Source of the DNA: an uncultured Flavobacteriales bacterium | GTDB taxonomy: Bacteria; Bacteroidota; Bacteroidia; Flavobacteriales_D; Sanyastnellaceae | Assembly (NCBI GenBank): GCA_905478325.1 | Contig: CAJQIB010000028.1 | Coordinates: 1 to 64,000, forward strand | Length of the DNA stretch: 64,000 nucleotides | Direction: 5' to 3' | Shown: piece by piece, positions 53,065-63,300 of the stretch | Layout: each line of letters starts with the position of its first letter | Numbering within the stretch: position 1 is the stretch's first letter | Made by a program: the position numbers and the translations under genes | The notes under the pieces: model-generated | Seen by the model: only the letters and a program-made list of their open reading frames with translations | Told to the model about the DNA's origin: nothing | The model's database searches: none

Positions 53065-54204
53065 GTGTTCGGGATTTACATTCACATTCCATTCTGTAGA
53101 ACTGCGTGTCATTATTGTGACTTCCATTTTTCAACCCAATTGGATCAATTGGAGGAAATGGAGGAAGCGTTGATGCGTGAGTTGCTTTGGCGCGGCACAG
53201 GGGTTTCAGAAGAAATTAGTACTGTCTACTTCGGGGGGGGGACTCCTTCCTTATTTCCTGAAGAAGGATTGGAGCGAATGATGCACGCCATTCAATCCAT
53301 ATCCAGCACAAAAAAGGAGGTCACATTGGAGGCCAATCCAGAGGACATCACTTCTGAAAAACTAGATGTATGGTTAAAAATGGGTGTCACCCGCTTGTCA
53401 ATCGGAGTGCAAACGTTTGATGACAGCATCTTGAGTTGGATGAATCGTGCCCATACCGGAGACACCGCTGAAACCGCGATTCGCATGGCGGCGGAAGCCG
53501 GTTTTCAGCACATTACCGGTGATTTGATCTATGGGCTGCCGGATCGACCCGCACCTGCATGGGAACGTGACATCGACCGCATGTTGGACCTGCCGATTGA
53601 CCATTTGTCTGCTTACATTTTGACCATCGAGCCCAAGACAGCCTTGGGTCATCAGGTAAAACAAGGAAAGCAAAACACCGCATCCGACGAAGCCGTTGTG
53701 GCCGCCTATCAGACACTCTGCTCCCGCACTCAAACAGCGGGTTTTGAACACTACGAGGTGTCCAATTTTGCACGTCCAGGTGGGCATGCGACACACAATC
53801 GCAACTACTGGAAGGGGATTCCATTTTGGGGCATCGGACCAGGAGCCCATGGTTTTGATGGTACCAATCGGTATGCCCACGTTTCAAACAATAGGCGTTA
53901 TGTCAAGGCGATCCAACAAGCCACGTCATTGCTCGATATTCCACTTGAGGTCGATGTGCTCCAAACGTCTGATCGGTTCAATGAACGGGTCATGACCGGT
54001 TTGCGAACGATGGAAGGAATCAACCCCGAGCAGCTCCACGCGGTGTATGGAAGAGATCCGAGAACCGCAGATGCACAAGCGTGGCAATCGGCTGTGCTCA
54101 AGCGTGAACTCATTCAGCTGCCCAACGGATCCTTCCGCATCCCCGAAGACAATTGGTTGTTTGCCGATGCTATTGCGTCCGAATTTTTCTGGGTGAACGA
54201 TTGA
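53065..54204 (+). CDS. hemW: Radical SAM protein HemW (heme chaperone-like)
   Basis: HemW is related to coproporphyrinogen III oxidase HemN but acts as a heme chaperone. The 379-residue protein has FGIYIHIPFCRTACHYCDFHF with the cluster motif CxxxCxxC at Cys11, Cys15 and Cys18, then the conserved YFGGGTPSLF, VTLEANPEDI, LSIGVQTF and GDLIYGLPD. The C-terminal HemN-like domain follows. The start is a GTG at 53065 because no ATG lies just before the conserved IYIHIP. A run of nine G (53233-53241) encodes the GGG of YFGGGTPS. It is one base from the convergent EamA gene. Confidence 0.93.
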   Translation: MFGIYIHIPFCRTACHYCDFHFSTQLDQLEEMEEALMRELLWRGTGVSEEISTVYFGGGTPSLFPEEGLERMMHAIQSISSTKKEVTLEANPEDITSEKLDVWLKMGVTRLSIGVQTFDDSILSWMNRAHTGDTAETAIRMAAEAGFQHITGDLIYGLPDRPAPAWERDIDRMLDLPIDHLSAYILTIEPKTALGHQVKQGKQNTASDEAVVAAYQTLCSRTQTAGFEHYEVSNFARPGGHATHNRNYWKGIPFWGIGPGAHGFDGTNRYAHVSNNRRYVKAIQQATSLLDIPLEVDVLQTSDRFNERVMTGLRTMEGINPEQLHAVYGRDPRTADAQAWQSAVLKRELIQLPNGSFRIPEDNWLFADAIASEFFWVND

Positions 54205-54205
54205 A

Positions 54206-55129
54206 TCAGCTTGTTTGTATGCCTTTAGCTGCACGGCGTTTGAGCGCGGCGTCGACAAACACTGCACCAACGATGATCACTGTTCCAGCATAGAACCACG
54301 GTCCCATTTGTTCCTCCTCTCCAAAAATCCAAGACGCAAATAGGATTGCGTAAACAGGCTCCATGTTGATGGCGACTGCTGTCGTGAAGGGGGATAGTTT
54401 TCGCATGACCTCAATACTCATTAAGAATGCAAATGCGGTAGCAACGCTAGCCAGCAAACCCAACCACAGCCAATCGGATGTTGGAACAGTCCAGAAATCC
54501 AATGAGCGTCCCTTTGGCTGCAACAGAAAAACCACGGCTAGGACTGCTGCTGCGCTCAATAGCTCCAACCGTGTCAAGTTTGACGCGTCGTATTGTCTCA
54601 CCAAAACCGAATTGAGCGTGCTAAAAACACCGGCTAAAAAGGCAGACACCAAAGCCAGTGAAACCCCCCAATAATAATCACTCGCATCCAAAGCAAACCC
54701 TCCATTGGTCATCTTAGGCCCCATAAGCAGCACGAGAAGGCCCACTAAAATCACCAAACCAAGTGCCATTTCACGCCAATCCAACTGCCTTCGGTGCACC
54801 AACGGTTCAATGAAACTCACAAACAAAGGGGTGGTCGCGAGTGTCGCCAAGGCAATGGACACATTGCTCACCTTAATGGCCGCAAAAAAAGCAATCCAAT
54901 GACCGGCAGCAACACATCCTACAAACGCGACTTGAACGGCTGTTTTCGGTTTAAATCGCACTGTTTTTCCTCGAAAAAGCAGCCACAGCATCACCAAAGA
55001 CCCCCCCAAGAAAACCCGCCAAAAAACAAGGCGTTCAGCGTCTAACGAAATCAATTTACCGAGGATTCCGGTAAACCCGAAAATCAGCACAATCATGTGT
55101 AAAATCAAGGAGCTTTGCCTGCGATTCAT
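54206..55129 (-). CDS. EamA/DMT-family transporter
   Basis: The 307-residue protein has about ten hydrophobic helices in two repeated EamA halves: LILHMIVLIFGFTGILGKLI through AALGVILVGLLVLLMGP-like segments, and YYWGVSLALVSAFLAGVFS through WFYAGTVIIVGAVFVDAAL. Members export amino acids or metabolites; the substrate cannot be read. The start ATG at 55129 is preferred because a TAGATTTG box ends 5 nt upstream and the longer frame has a non-hydrophobic extension. It faces hemW and is divergent from the nuclease-family gene. Confidence 0.9.
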   Translation of the reverse strand: MNRRQSSLILHMIVLIFGFTGILGKLISLDAERLVFWRVFLGGSLVMLWLLFRGKTVRFKPKTAVQVAFVGCVAAGHWIAFFAAIKVSNVSIALATLATTPLFVSFIEPLVHRRQLDWREMALGLVILVGLLVLLMGPKMTNGGFALDASDYYWGVSLALVSAFLAGVFSTLNSVLVRQYDASNLTRLELLSAAAVLAVVFLLQPKGRSLDFWTVPTSDWLWLGLLASVATAFAFLMSIEVMRKLSPFTTAVAINMEPVYAILFASWIFGEEEQMGPWFYAGTVIIVGAVFVDAALKRRAAKGIQTS

Positions 55130-55134
55130 AACGG

Positions 55135-55142
55135 CAAATCTA
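55135..55142 (-). promoter_or_regulatory. -7 promoter element for the EamA transporter
   Basis: TAGATTTG on the minus strand matches TAnnTTTG and ends 5 nt before the ATG at 55129. Confidence 0.55.
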
Positions 55143-55146
55143 CCCG

Positions 55147-55154
55147 TAACTTCG
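55147..55154 (+). promoter_or_regulatory. Candidate -7 element for the exported nuclease-family gene
   Basis: TAACTTCG is one base off TAnnTTTG and ends 5 nt before the ATG at 55160. It is adjacent to, and divergent from, the EamA promoter box. Confidence 0.35.
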
Positions 55155-55159
55155 TCCAC

Positions 55160-56947
55160 ATGATTGCATTTTCTTCTTTTCCAGGCCTGCGGTTTTTTTT
55201 GACAACTAGCTGCATCCTCATCGCGTCTTGGAGCTTCGCTCAAATTCAGTTGGACAACGAGTTCGGTGACTGGAGCAATATCGAGCACTTCGAAGCTGGA
55301 GATGGAGTCGGTTCTTTTGTTGCGGTTGGAATTGCAAGCAATGATGCGTGGTTGTTTGTTCATGTAATCCTCGCCGACGAAGTCGGACTCGATGAAGAGG
55401 TTTTACCGAATGATCTCAAGGTATTGCTGGATCTTGACGATGATCTTGAGACCGGCGTGGACTATGCCGATTTGGGTCTGGGCGTTGACTTGTTGATTGA
55501 TTTACCCAATCGCCAAGCCATCCGTTATTCAGGTGGCACGGGGGCTGAATCCCTCAATGACATCGGATTGCATGTTTCACCCACCTACAGTTCTACAGAG
55601 TTTGAACTGGCCTTTCACCGGGAATCCACAGAGATCGATGGGCCGTCTATCCGGGTTATGTGGTATGATGGTGCAACCGGAGAAGGGTTCCCGAATGGCG
55701 GTGCTTTTCACGCCGTGAGCGAAGCCTTAAGTCCGTGGCAGCCTCAAGGCTTGGAGCGTCCTGCGGAAACCTTGAATCGCGTCGCATTCTGGAACATGAA
55801 CAATCGCATGGATCAAAGCGGTGCACAAGCCTCTATGGAGCGCATTTTGCAAGCTCTTGACCCGGATATCATTGGGTTTTCTGAGGTCAGTGATGAGTCT
55901 CCCGGTTTTGTAGCGGGTTTGCTCAATCAGTGGCTCCCTTTGGAAAACGATGCCTCTTGGAATGTCATCAAGGACGATTATGACCTCATGGTCGCATCCA
56001 AAGGAGCCATTCTTGAAGGGTTTGATGAGGTGTACCGGCAGTTTCCTGTATTGGTTGAAGGACATCCGGGTTGGGGGGTTCCTTTGCTGATAACAAGCAG
56101 CCACCTCAAATGCTGCGGTGGGTCTTCAAGTGAAGCACAACGTCAATCCGAAGCCGATGAATACATGGCGTTTCTTCGCGATGCCATTGCGGGCGACGGC
56201 GACGGGCCCAACCTTGCGACCAACACCCCAATTATATACGGGGGAGACTTGAACATGGTCGGGCTCGACAATCCGATCTACACCCTGAAAACAGGAGATA
56301 TCAGTGACGAAGACTCATACGGAGCGGACTTCACTCCCGATTGGGATGGCAGCTCATTGACCGAATGGCCTTTGTTGCAATCTGAAGCACCTATGGATTA
56401 CACCTGGACCAACTCGTCCAGCGAGTGGATGCCCGGAAAATTGGATTACCTCATCACGTCCGACGCTTCAGCGACGCTGCTTCATGGCTTCACTTTACGC
56501 ACGGATATCATGAGTTCAGCTCGATTGGACCAATACGGCCTTCAATCAGGAGATGCGCTCGCGGCATCGGACCACTACATCATTGTAGCTGACCTTGGGA
56601 TCGGTTCACTTGTCGGGTCGTTTCCAGATTCGGACAATGACGGCACTGCCGATAACTTTGACAATTGCGTAGCGATTGCCAATAGCGATCAAAGCGATTT
56701 CAACAATGACGGTGTCGGAGACGCCTGCAGCGATACCGATGGAGATGGCATCAGCGACGCCCTTGAAATCTCCTTGTACAACACCAATCCTTTGGACGTT
56801 GACACCGATGGCGACGGAGTCGTCGACGGTTTGGAGTTGTGTGTTTGCAGCAATACCAACCTGTGTCCAGGAGACCTCACCAATGACTTGGTGGTCAGCA
56901 TTGGAGACCTGCTCTTGCTGCTCGGTTTGTTTGGTTCTAACTGCTAA
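55160..56947 (+). CDS. Exported endonuclease/exonuclease/phosphatase-family protein with TSP3-type repeats
   Basis: The 595-residue protein has a signal peptide (about 1-27, ending SWSFAQ), a beta-rich N-terminal module (about 28-200) and an EEP domain (about 205-500). Catalytic landmarks are WNMNNR (Asn), IIGFSEV (Glu), YGGDLNMVG (Asp and Asn) and AASDHYIIVADLG (Asp-His), so it looks active. After this come calcium-binding thrombospondin type 3-like repeats (DSDNDGTADNFDNC, NNDGVGDACSDTDGDGISD, DVDTDGDGVVDGLE) and a C-terminal LVVSIGDLLLLLGLFGSNC segment. There is no type A or B sorting domain. The substrate could be DNA, RNA or a phosphoester. It is convergent with a lamin-tail T9SS protein. 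Confidence 0.88.
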   Translation: MIAFSSFPGLRFFLTTSCILIASWSFAQIQLDNEFGDWSNIEHFEAGDGVGSFVAVGIASNDAWLFVHVILADEVGLDEEVLPNDLKVLLDLDDDLETGVDYADLGLGVDLLIDLPNRQAIRYSGGTGAESLNDIGLHVSPTYSSTEFELAFHRESTEIDGPSIRVMWYDGATGEGFPNGGAFHAVSEALSPWQPQGLERPAETLNRVAFWNMNNRMDQSGAQASMERILQALDPDIIGFSEVSDESPGFVAGLLNQWLPLENDASWNVIKDDYDLMVASKGAILEGFDEVYRQFPVLVEGHPGWGVPLLITSSHLKCCGGSSSEAQRQSEADEYMAFLRDAIAGDGDGPNLATNTPIIYGGDLNMVGLDNPIYTLKTGDISDEDSYGADFTPDWDGSSLTEWPLLQSEAPMDYTWTNSSSEWMPGKLDYLITSDASATLLHGFTLRTDIMSSARLDQYGLQSGDALAASDHYIIVADLGIGSLVGSFPDSDNDGTADNFDNCVAIANSDQSDFNNDGVGDACSDTDGDGISDALEISLYNTNPLDVDTDGDGVVDGLELCVCSNTNLCPGDLTNDLVVSIGDLLLLLGLFGSNC

Positions 56948-56971
56948 CGCCGCCTTGAACGGGTCGAGGTT

Positions 56972-59900
56972 TTAGGACTTGATCAGCTTGTGCTGCGTCC
57001 AACCAAAGCGTGTTGCTACAGAGACCACATACATGCCCACAGGCCAGTTTTTTGTGGAAAGCGATGTGAGACGACCATTGATGGTTTGCTCATAAATCAG
57101 ATGGCCTTGTAGGGTGTGCACCTGAATGGATTGAACATCAACCGATGACTCCATGAACACGCGATCCTCTGTTGGGTTTGGCCAAAATTGCATGCGCGCT
57201 TTGATTTCCTCCAAGCCAACAATGATGATTTCTACCGTCGCTGTCATTTCATGCAAGCAGTTTCCATCAGCCCCATACGCAATGAGCGTCACTTCGTACG
57301 TTCCGTCCTCTGAGTAACTGAATTCCGGTTCAAACGCATCGCTTGATTCGTTGTTTCCAAAATCCCAATAGTAGCTACCCGCTCCTTGACTGTTGTTGGT
57401 AATTTCCAGTGGGCCATCATTCGGATTCCATGGCGACTCAATTTCAAAATCCGCGTACACTGGCTCTGTAATATCGGACTGGTAACGTGGTGAGATTCGA
57501 TATCCCTCAAAATAAGGCGACTCGAAATCTCGCTGGTCCGCGATGCCTGAAACCAAGAACGTGCCCATCGGAGCCTCCGATAAAAACAAGTCCGTATTGG
57601 CATCAATCCGCATCGTATAAACGGTGCTCCCTGTGGTGATGTCCACCTCAAAACTTGGGGCGCTGTTGGTCCATTGACCAGGGTCTACAAGCTCCACACA
57701 TTTCAACGTCACCACGTGCGATTCGGTGCTTTCGTCCAGCGTTTGAATCAGGGTTGGCTCTTCCGTAAGAAAGCCAGAGCCTTCGTAAATCACGGTGTCG
57801 GCCACAATTTGCGTCAGTCCTGCAAATTGATAGATGGTCCCTCGAATACGCAAGCTATCACCAGCAACTACTTGTTCGTAGCCAAAATCAGAGAGTGGAC
57901 TGAACACGTTGATTCCGTGGGTCGAGTCAATTAAAGTAAACTGCAATCCCGATGGGTAGTCATTCCAACCATGGGCAATGCCTCTCAATTCGCACGATAC
58001 ACCGAGTGAATCCGTGGTTCCCAAGACGCTATTCACTGTTCGAACATCGGCGATGTTGTAAACGGGATAAGTCAAGTCAGAGGGTTGAATGTGAATGGTG
58101 ATGGTGTCGATCAACAGCACGGCCTCACCACTCGAAATGGTAATCGCCAATTCCACCGTCTCCTCCCCTTCTGGGTCTTCATCGTTGATGGCAGCAAACG
58201 TGAATGATTGGTCATTCAACAATCCAATTGGGAACGTATATGTCGGAAGTGGAAACACCGCAGGGAAGTCCAAACCGGATTCAGCAGTACCACCAACAAC
58301 ATCAACGATCACGTTCACGTCTTGCAGTGGATACGCTACTTGCATGACAACCTCAGCGCCTGTGCCCTCAAAGATATAGAGGTCTGTCGCCGCGAAGCCG
58401 ATTTCCATTTCAGGAGATCCCGTGCATGTTGCGTTGTGGAAGCCAATGAAATCAAACGTGTCTTGCGGGTAAACATCCCATTGGTACTGACCCAATTCCC
58501 AATCCGTTGTTCCTTGAGAAACATTGGCTTTTCTCACCAAAGTATACTCCGCCATTTCACCGTTTCCACCGTCCACTTCAAAAGCCGTTCCGGGATCCAC
58601 TCCAAATTCACCCATCTGGTCAATGATTTCACCGTTGTGATACAATAAGATAACGTCGTTTCCATTGAACCAAGTCACTTGGCTCACCAAGTCCCCCGCA
58701 GCAAACAACGCTGGCGTTGCCAACGTATTGACAATAACAAACACCCCGTTTGGTTCAATCGTTCCCTCTAAAACTTGGGTGTTTGTTGGAGCGCTCGCGC
58801 CATTGTTCCACGTTTCCATGCTGTATTCAGAAAGGTCAATCGCCACCGGAGATGGATTGTACAGCTCGAAGGCTTTGTTGTTGCTATTGCCCTCAACGTA
58901 CTCCGAAATGAACAGCTCTTCACAAAAACTACCGCTCTCGCAATCGAGTATCTGCACATCCAAATACGATGTGCTCAAGCTATCACACTCCATGCCTAAA
59001 ACACCTGAAAGCGGCTGACCTGCCTCTAAAGTCGAGGCGTTAAACCCACCCAATGCGCTAGACCCCCACACCTGATAATTTCCAACACCCAGCTCGCTAA
59101 AGTCGTATTGTGGAAAGGCAATGGTATCTAAAATCATTTGCTCATCATCCGTGATGACAAAAATGTACTCGGCTTCAACCGCTTCAGAAGTGTATCCAAA
59201 TGTGATAAGCGCATTTTCCAAGCCATCACAACCGATCGCAGAGGGAGTTCCTCCCGCATCGGTTACCACACCTCCATCGCAAGCGGGTGGACTACACGTG
59301 ACCCCTTGAATCTCAATCGTATTGATGCTAAAGGAAACGCAGTTCATGCCCGAAACAGCCGCTGCTGGTTGGCCTGATTCAAGTGATGCTTCATCCAATG
59401 GTCCGTTGTGAGAAACACCCCAGACCTCTAAACTCTGGTCTCCCAATCCCGATAGATTCACCGCAGACCCTTCAAAAACAGAGAGAATCGTTTCGTCTAG
59501 AGCGTTTACAACCAGCAGTGTGAGATCCGCTTCTGGAACATCGGTCGTGTGAGAAAACTGAACCAAAACCAGCTCATTGTCTGTACAGACCGATTCGTTT
59601 GAAGCGTTCGTCAAAGCCAACTGTCCCCCATCGCATTGGAGGATGTTTGAATAACCCGGAGTGAGTGATTGCAGTTGGAAAGATGCCGGGTCCTGCGGTG
59701 CTCCTCCATCGGGAACTCTTGAAAAACTTTGAAAATCAGCCAACCCTTCTGCACTTTCGTTGAGCTGAAAGCCTCCAGGAGTCAAGACATCCAAAAGCGA
59801 AATCAAAGGAGGTTGGTTGTTTCCATACACCACCGCGTCTACCAAATCAGAGTCCGTTACTGGTGTTCCATCCGGAAACAACTCGGCATCAGCATCATAG

Positions 59901-60238
59901 ATTGCAACCGCCTCTTGGCCCACTTGCAGCCAATTCGTTTCTTCCACAATGAATCCCGCCTCTGTCAAGGCAGGACCTCCGATTAAGAAGAATCCGTCCT
60001 CGTCCAAAACAAAGCCATTCAAGTCAATCGTTAAGTTGGATTGCGCATTGGAACCGTTGTACACGACAACAATGAATCCGTTGAGGTCTTCATTGGGGTT
60101 GCCTTTCAACTCGATAAACTCCCGGTCATCAACCCCTTGCATGGAAGGGTCCAACTCATTGATCACAATCTGGCCATTCACGTCACAAAGGGTGAATAGG
60201 AACAGAATTACCATACCAACCAATTGAGTCTTTTTCAT
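56972..60238 (-). CDS. Large T9SS type A protein with lamin-tail, OB-like and PKD domains
   Basis: The 1088-residue protein has a signal peptide (KKTQLVGMVILFLFTLCDVNG), then a first lamin-tail domain (about 22-190, IVINELDPSMQGVDDREFIELKG), two 114-residue tandem repeats (about 202-433), and a second lamin-tail domain (about 440-600, CEELFISEYVEGNSNNKAFELYN). These are followed by a Calx-beta-like module, an OB-fold-like region (about 735-920, VYNIADVRTVNSVLGTTDSLGVSCELRGIA), a PKD domain (YYWDFGNNESSDAFEPEFSYSEDGTYEVTLIAY) and a type A sorting domain at the end (QFWPNPTEDRVFM...WPVGMYVVSVATR). An ATG at 60268 would add ten residues. Lamin-tail and OB modules also occur in extracellular nucleases, and the convergent gene is an EEP-family protein, so cooperation is plausible. 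Confidence 0.88.
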   Translation of the reverse strand: MKKTQLVGMVILFLFTLCDVNGQIVINELDPSMQGVDDREFIELKGNPNEDLNGFIVVVYNGSNAQSNLTIDLNGFVLDEDGFFLIGGPALTEAGFIVEETNWLQVGQEAVAIYDADAELFPDGTPVTDSDLVDAVVYGNNQPPLISLLDVLTPGGFQLNESAEGLADFQSFSRVPDGGAPQDPASFQLQSLTPGYSNILQCDGGQLALTNASNESVCTDNELVLVQFSHTTDVPEADLTLLVVNALDETILSVFEGSAVNLSGLGDQSLEVWGVSHNGPLDEASLESGQPAAAVSGMNCVSFSINTIEIQGVTCSPPACDGGVVTDAGGTPSAIGCDGLENALITFGYTSEAVEAEYIFVITDDEQMILDTIAFPQYDFSELGVGNYQVWGSSALGGFNASTLEAGQPLSGVLGMECDSLSTSYLDVQILDCESGSFCEELFISEYVEGNSNNKAFELYNPSPVAIDLSEYSMETWNNGASAPTNTQVLEGTIEPNGVFVIVNTLATPALFAAGDLVSQVTWFNGNDVILLYHNGEIIDQMGEFGVDPGTAFEVDGGNGEMAEYTLVRKANVSQGTTDWELGQYQWDVYPQDTFDFIGFHNATCTGSPEMEIGFAATDLYIFEGTGAEVVMQVAYPLQDVNVIVDVVGGTAESGLDFPAVFPLPTYTFPIGLLNDQSFTFAAINDEDPEGEETVELAITISSGEAVLLIDTITIHIQPSDLTYPVYNIADVRTVNSVLGTTDSLGVSCELRGIAHGWNDYPSGLQFTLIDSTHGINVFSPLSDFGYEQVVAGDSLRIRGTIYQFAGLTQIVADTVIYEGSGFLTEEPTLIQTLDESTESHVVTLKCVELVDPGQWTNSAPSFEVDITTGSTVYTMRIDANTDLFLSEAPMGTFLVSGIADQRDFESPYFEGYRISPRYQSDITEPVYADFEIESPWNPNDGPLEITNNSQGAGSYYWDFGNNESSDAFEPEFSYSEDGTYEVTLIAYGADGNCLHEMTATVEIIIVGLEEIKARMQFWPNPTEDRVFMESSVDVQSIQVHTLQGHLIYEQTINGRLTSLSTKNWPVGMYVVSVATRFGWTQHKLIKS
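58940..59635 (-). repeat. Two tandem 114-residue protein repeats
   Basis: Copies at 59294-59635 and 58940-59281 both encode exactly 114 residues from CDGG to a closing Cys, with shared positions such as VWG at 71-73, LE(S/A)GQP at 85-90 and GM(N/E)C at 96-99. DNA identity is low, so this is an old duplication. Confidence 0.75.
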
Positions 60239-60296
60239 AAAGCGATTGCTGATTAATTGACCTTGCATAGCGTTTGTGGATTCGTTGAAGGGAGAG

Positions 60297-60304
60297 CAAA
60301 AGTA
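60297..60304 (-). promoter_or_regulatory. -7 promoter element for the lamin-tail T9SS gene
   Basis: TACTTTTG on the minus strand matches TAnnTTTG and lies 28 nt before the possible ATG at 60268, or 58 nt before the preferred one at 60238. Confidence 0.5.
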
Positions 60305-60355
60305 AGGGCATATCCCGTGTTGTTGAAAGTACTCGCTTTGGCTTGCTGCTTGCCG

Positions 60356-60363
60356 TAACTTTA
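60356..60363 (+). promoter_or_regulatory. Candidate -7 element for the DUF4175-like gene
   Basis: TAACTTTA is one base off TAnnTTTG and ends 6 nt before the ATG at 60370. Confidence 0.35.
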
Positions 60364-60369
60364 TCCATC

Positions 60370-63300
60370 ATGGGAAGCCCCTCACTGTTAATACAAAAAT
60401 TGGATGTTTTCATCCGAAAGTACTACCTGAATCGCTTGATTCGTGGAGTCTTTTTTGGTGGTGGGGTCTTGCTCGGAAGTGGTTTGTTTTTATTCTTATT
60501 GGAGTATTTCGGGAACTTTGGAATCGCAGGGAGAACCTTGTTTTTTTGGGGATTGGTTATAGGTGGTGTGGGTGTTCTTTCCCGTTACATCCTATGGCCA
60601 CTGCTTCAGTGGGCACGAATTAGCAAAGGGCTTACGTACGAACAAGCCAGTGGCTTGGTGGGGGAACATTTCCCTGAAATCAGTGACCGGTTGCTGAATA
60701 CACTTCAACTGCAGCAGCAATTGGAGGGGTCGATTGCGCAAAACGTAGACACTTCTTTACTCCAAGCCTCGATCGAAGAGCGTACGGAAGCTCTCCAACC
60801 TTTTTCGTTTCAACAAGCGGTTCACTGGCGCGATAGCATCTCCTATATCTGGTATGCGCTACCCCCTATTCTAGTGATTGCCGTAATTTGGTCTTTACGT
60901 CCTGAAATGGTTCAGGAACCCGCTCAAAGAATCTTAGCCCACCGCCAAGACTTTGTGCCCGCAGCGCCATTTCACTTTCAACTGATTACAGACCCCCTTC
61001 AGGTTCCTGTTGCTTCTTCGTTTACCGTGGAGTTCGAGGTTGTGGGTTCATCCGTTCCGGAGGTTGTTTTCCTTGAGAGCAATGGCAATCGTTTTCGGAT
61101 GGAGCGGTTAAACGACCGACAATTTGCACACACCTTTCCTGTGGTGCGCACTTCGCTCGATTTTCGATGTACTGCTGCTGGGGTCAATTCGGATGTCTTC
61201 ACGTTGGAAGCTCTCCCAGTCCCCACCCTTCTGAGTCTCAATGTGAAAACCACGGCTCCGAATTATACCGGTCGAGGAATCGAGAATTGGGAGGATGTTG
61301 GCAACCTCCGGGTGCCTGAAGGAACGTTGATTCAATGGCAGGTTCGCTGCAAAGACACGGAATCGGTTCGAATGCGATTGGGAGACGAGGCGATTGAGAT
61401 GGATCGCCAAGCAGCATCCACCTTTTCGTTCCAACAGCGATTCACGGATTCTTCACCTTATTGGTTGGTTCCTTCCAATGACTTCGTTGGATCTACAGAT
61501 TCCCTTCGGTATCTCATTCAGGTTATTCCTGATCTCCACCCCTCCATTCGTGTCAATGAATCCCTAGATAGCCTCGCTCGCTCAACGCGCCGTTTCTCTG
61601 GAGAAGTCCGTGATGATTATGGGTTTAGTCGACTGAGGTTGGCATACCAGTGGACAAAAATTGCTCCGCGCAATGAAGAGGAGTTGGCCGACAAATCAAG
61701 CGCTTTATCAAGCGGAGAGGTTGTTTACATTCCACTCGAGGAGCCAAGCGGAACGGTTGACCGGTTTTACTTTGAGTGGAGCGTCTTGGACCTGGGCATT
61801 ACCGAGGGAGATGCTGTGGAGTATTGGTTTGAGGTTTGGGACAATGATGGTATCAATGGAGCGAAAATGGCGCGGTCCTCGACCATGATTTTCAGCCCTC
61901 CGTCCCAAGAAGAAGTCCGTGAGGAGCGCGATGCTTCAAGCGCGGATATCCAGAGTAAAATGGAAAGCGCTCGGGAGGAGGCGGTCCTTTTGAGAGAAGA
62001 AATGGAGGCGTTGAGTCGTCAACTCCGTGAAGACGACGAGCTCGACTGGAAAGATGAGCGGGCGATCGAAGAGTTCATGAAGCGTCAAGAGGCATTGCAA
62101 AAACAGCTGGACGAACTCCAGCAAGCCAATGAACAAAAAGACGATCGTGCCAATGAGTTTACACCTGAAGAAGAGCGTCTCCTCGAGAAACAAGAGCAGC
62201 TTCAAGAGCTAATGGAGCAGGTAATGAGCGATGAGCTCAAACAGCTTTATGAAGAGATGCAACGTTTAATGGAGGAAATGGATCCCGACGTGTTGGACGA
62301 AATCCAGGACCAGTTGGAATCCATGGAGGTCGACCAAGAATCCCTCGAAAAGGAGTTGGATCGTGCTTTGGAGCAATTCAAACAACTGGAGTATGAGGTA
62401 AAAATGGAGGAGGCCCTTGATGATCTCAAAGAGCTCGCAGAAAAACAGGCTGAACTCGCTGAAGAAACCCGGAATGAATCCACACCAAGCGATTCGTTAA
62501 AGGCGCAACAAGATTCTCTCAACCAGGCTTTTGAAGAACTCAAGAAGGAGTTGGATGAGCTGGATAAGGCCAATGAAGAATTGGAAAACCCCAATGCCAC
62601 TATGGACCGTTCTGAAGAAAACGAGTCCATTGAGGAAAAGATGAGTGACAGCTCCGAACAGCTTGACCAAGACAAAAAGAAAAAAGCCTCCGAAAACCAG
62701 CAAGACGCTGCGGAGGAGATGCAGCAAATGGCCGAACAAATGGAGGCCATGATGCAACAGGAAAAGGAGGAGGCCTTAGAAGAGGACATGGATGCCTTGA
62801 GGGCGTTGCTCGAAAACATCATCTCCTTGTCCTTTGACGAAGAGGGAGTGATGGAACTTCTGCGCCGCACAAACACCGATGATCCGTTGTATATCACTTA
62901 CGGCCAGACGCAACGACGGCTCAAAGATGATGCGAGAATGGTTGAGGACTCGTTGTTTGCGTTGAGTTTACGTATCACACAATTGGCCCCAGCGGTCAAC
63001 CGTGAAATTGGTTTAATCAACCACCACATGGACGACGCTTTGGCCATATTCGGAGAACGACTCACCGCTGAGATCAATAGCAACCAGCAATATGTGATGA
63101 CCAGCTTCAACAACCTTGCGTTGATGCTTGATGATGCCCTGCAACAGATGCAGCAATCGATGTCAGAATCAAAGCCCGGCAGTGGCAACTGTGAAAAACC
63201 GGGAGGCAATGGCAAACCCAAGCCCTCTCCAAGCGCCGGGGACATGAAAAAGATGCAAAAAGCCTTGGGTGAGCAGCTGGAAAAGATGAAGGAGTCAATG

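Noticed and set aside
53233-53241. Run of nine G in hemW as a phase-variation tract
   Set aside because: It encodes the conserved GGG of YFGGGTPS; slippage is possible but there is no evidence of switching and hemW is a housekeeping gene.
62247-62897. Serine-rich 216-codon frame antisense to the DUF4175-like gene
   Set aside because: The composition is the mirror of Glu/Gln-rich coiled-coil codons on the other strand.
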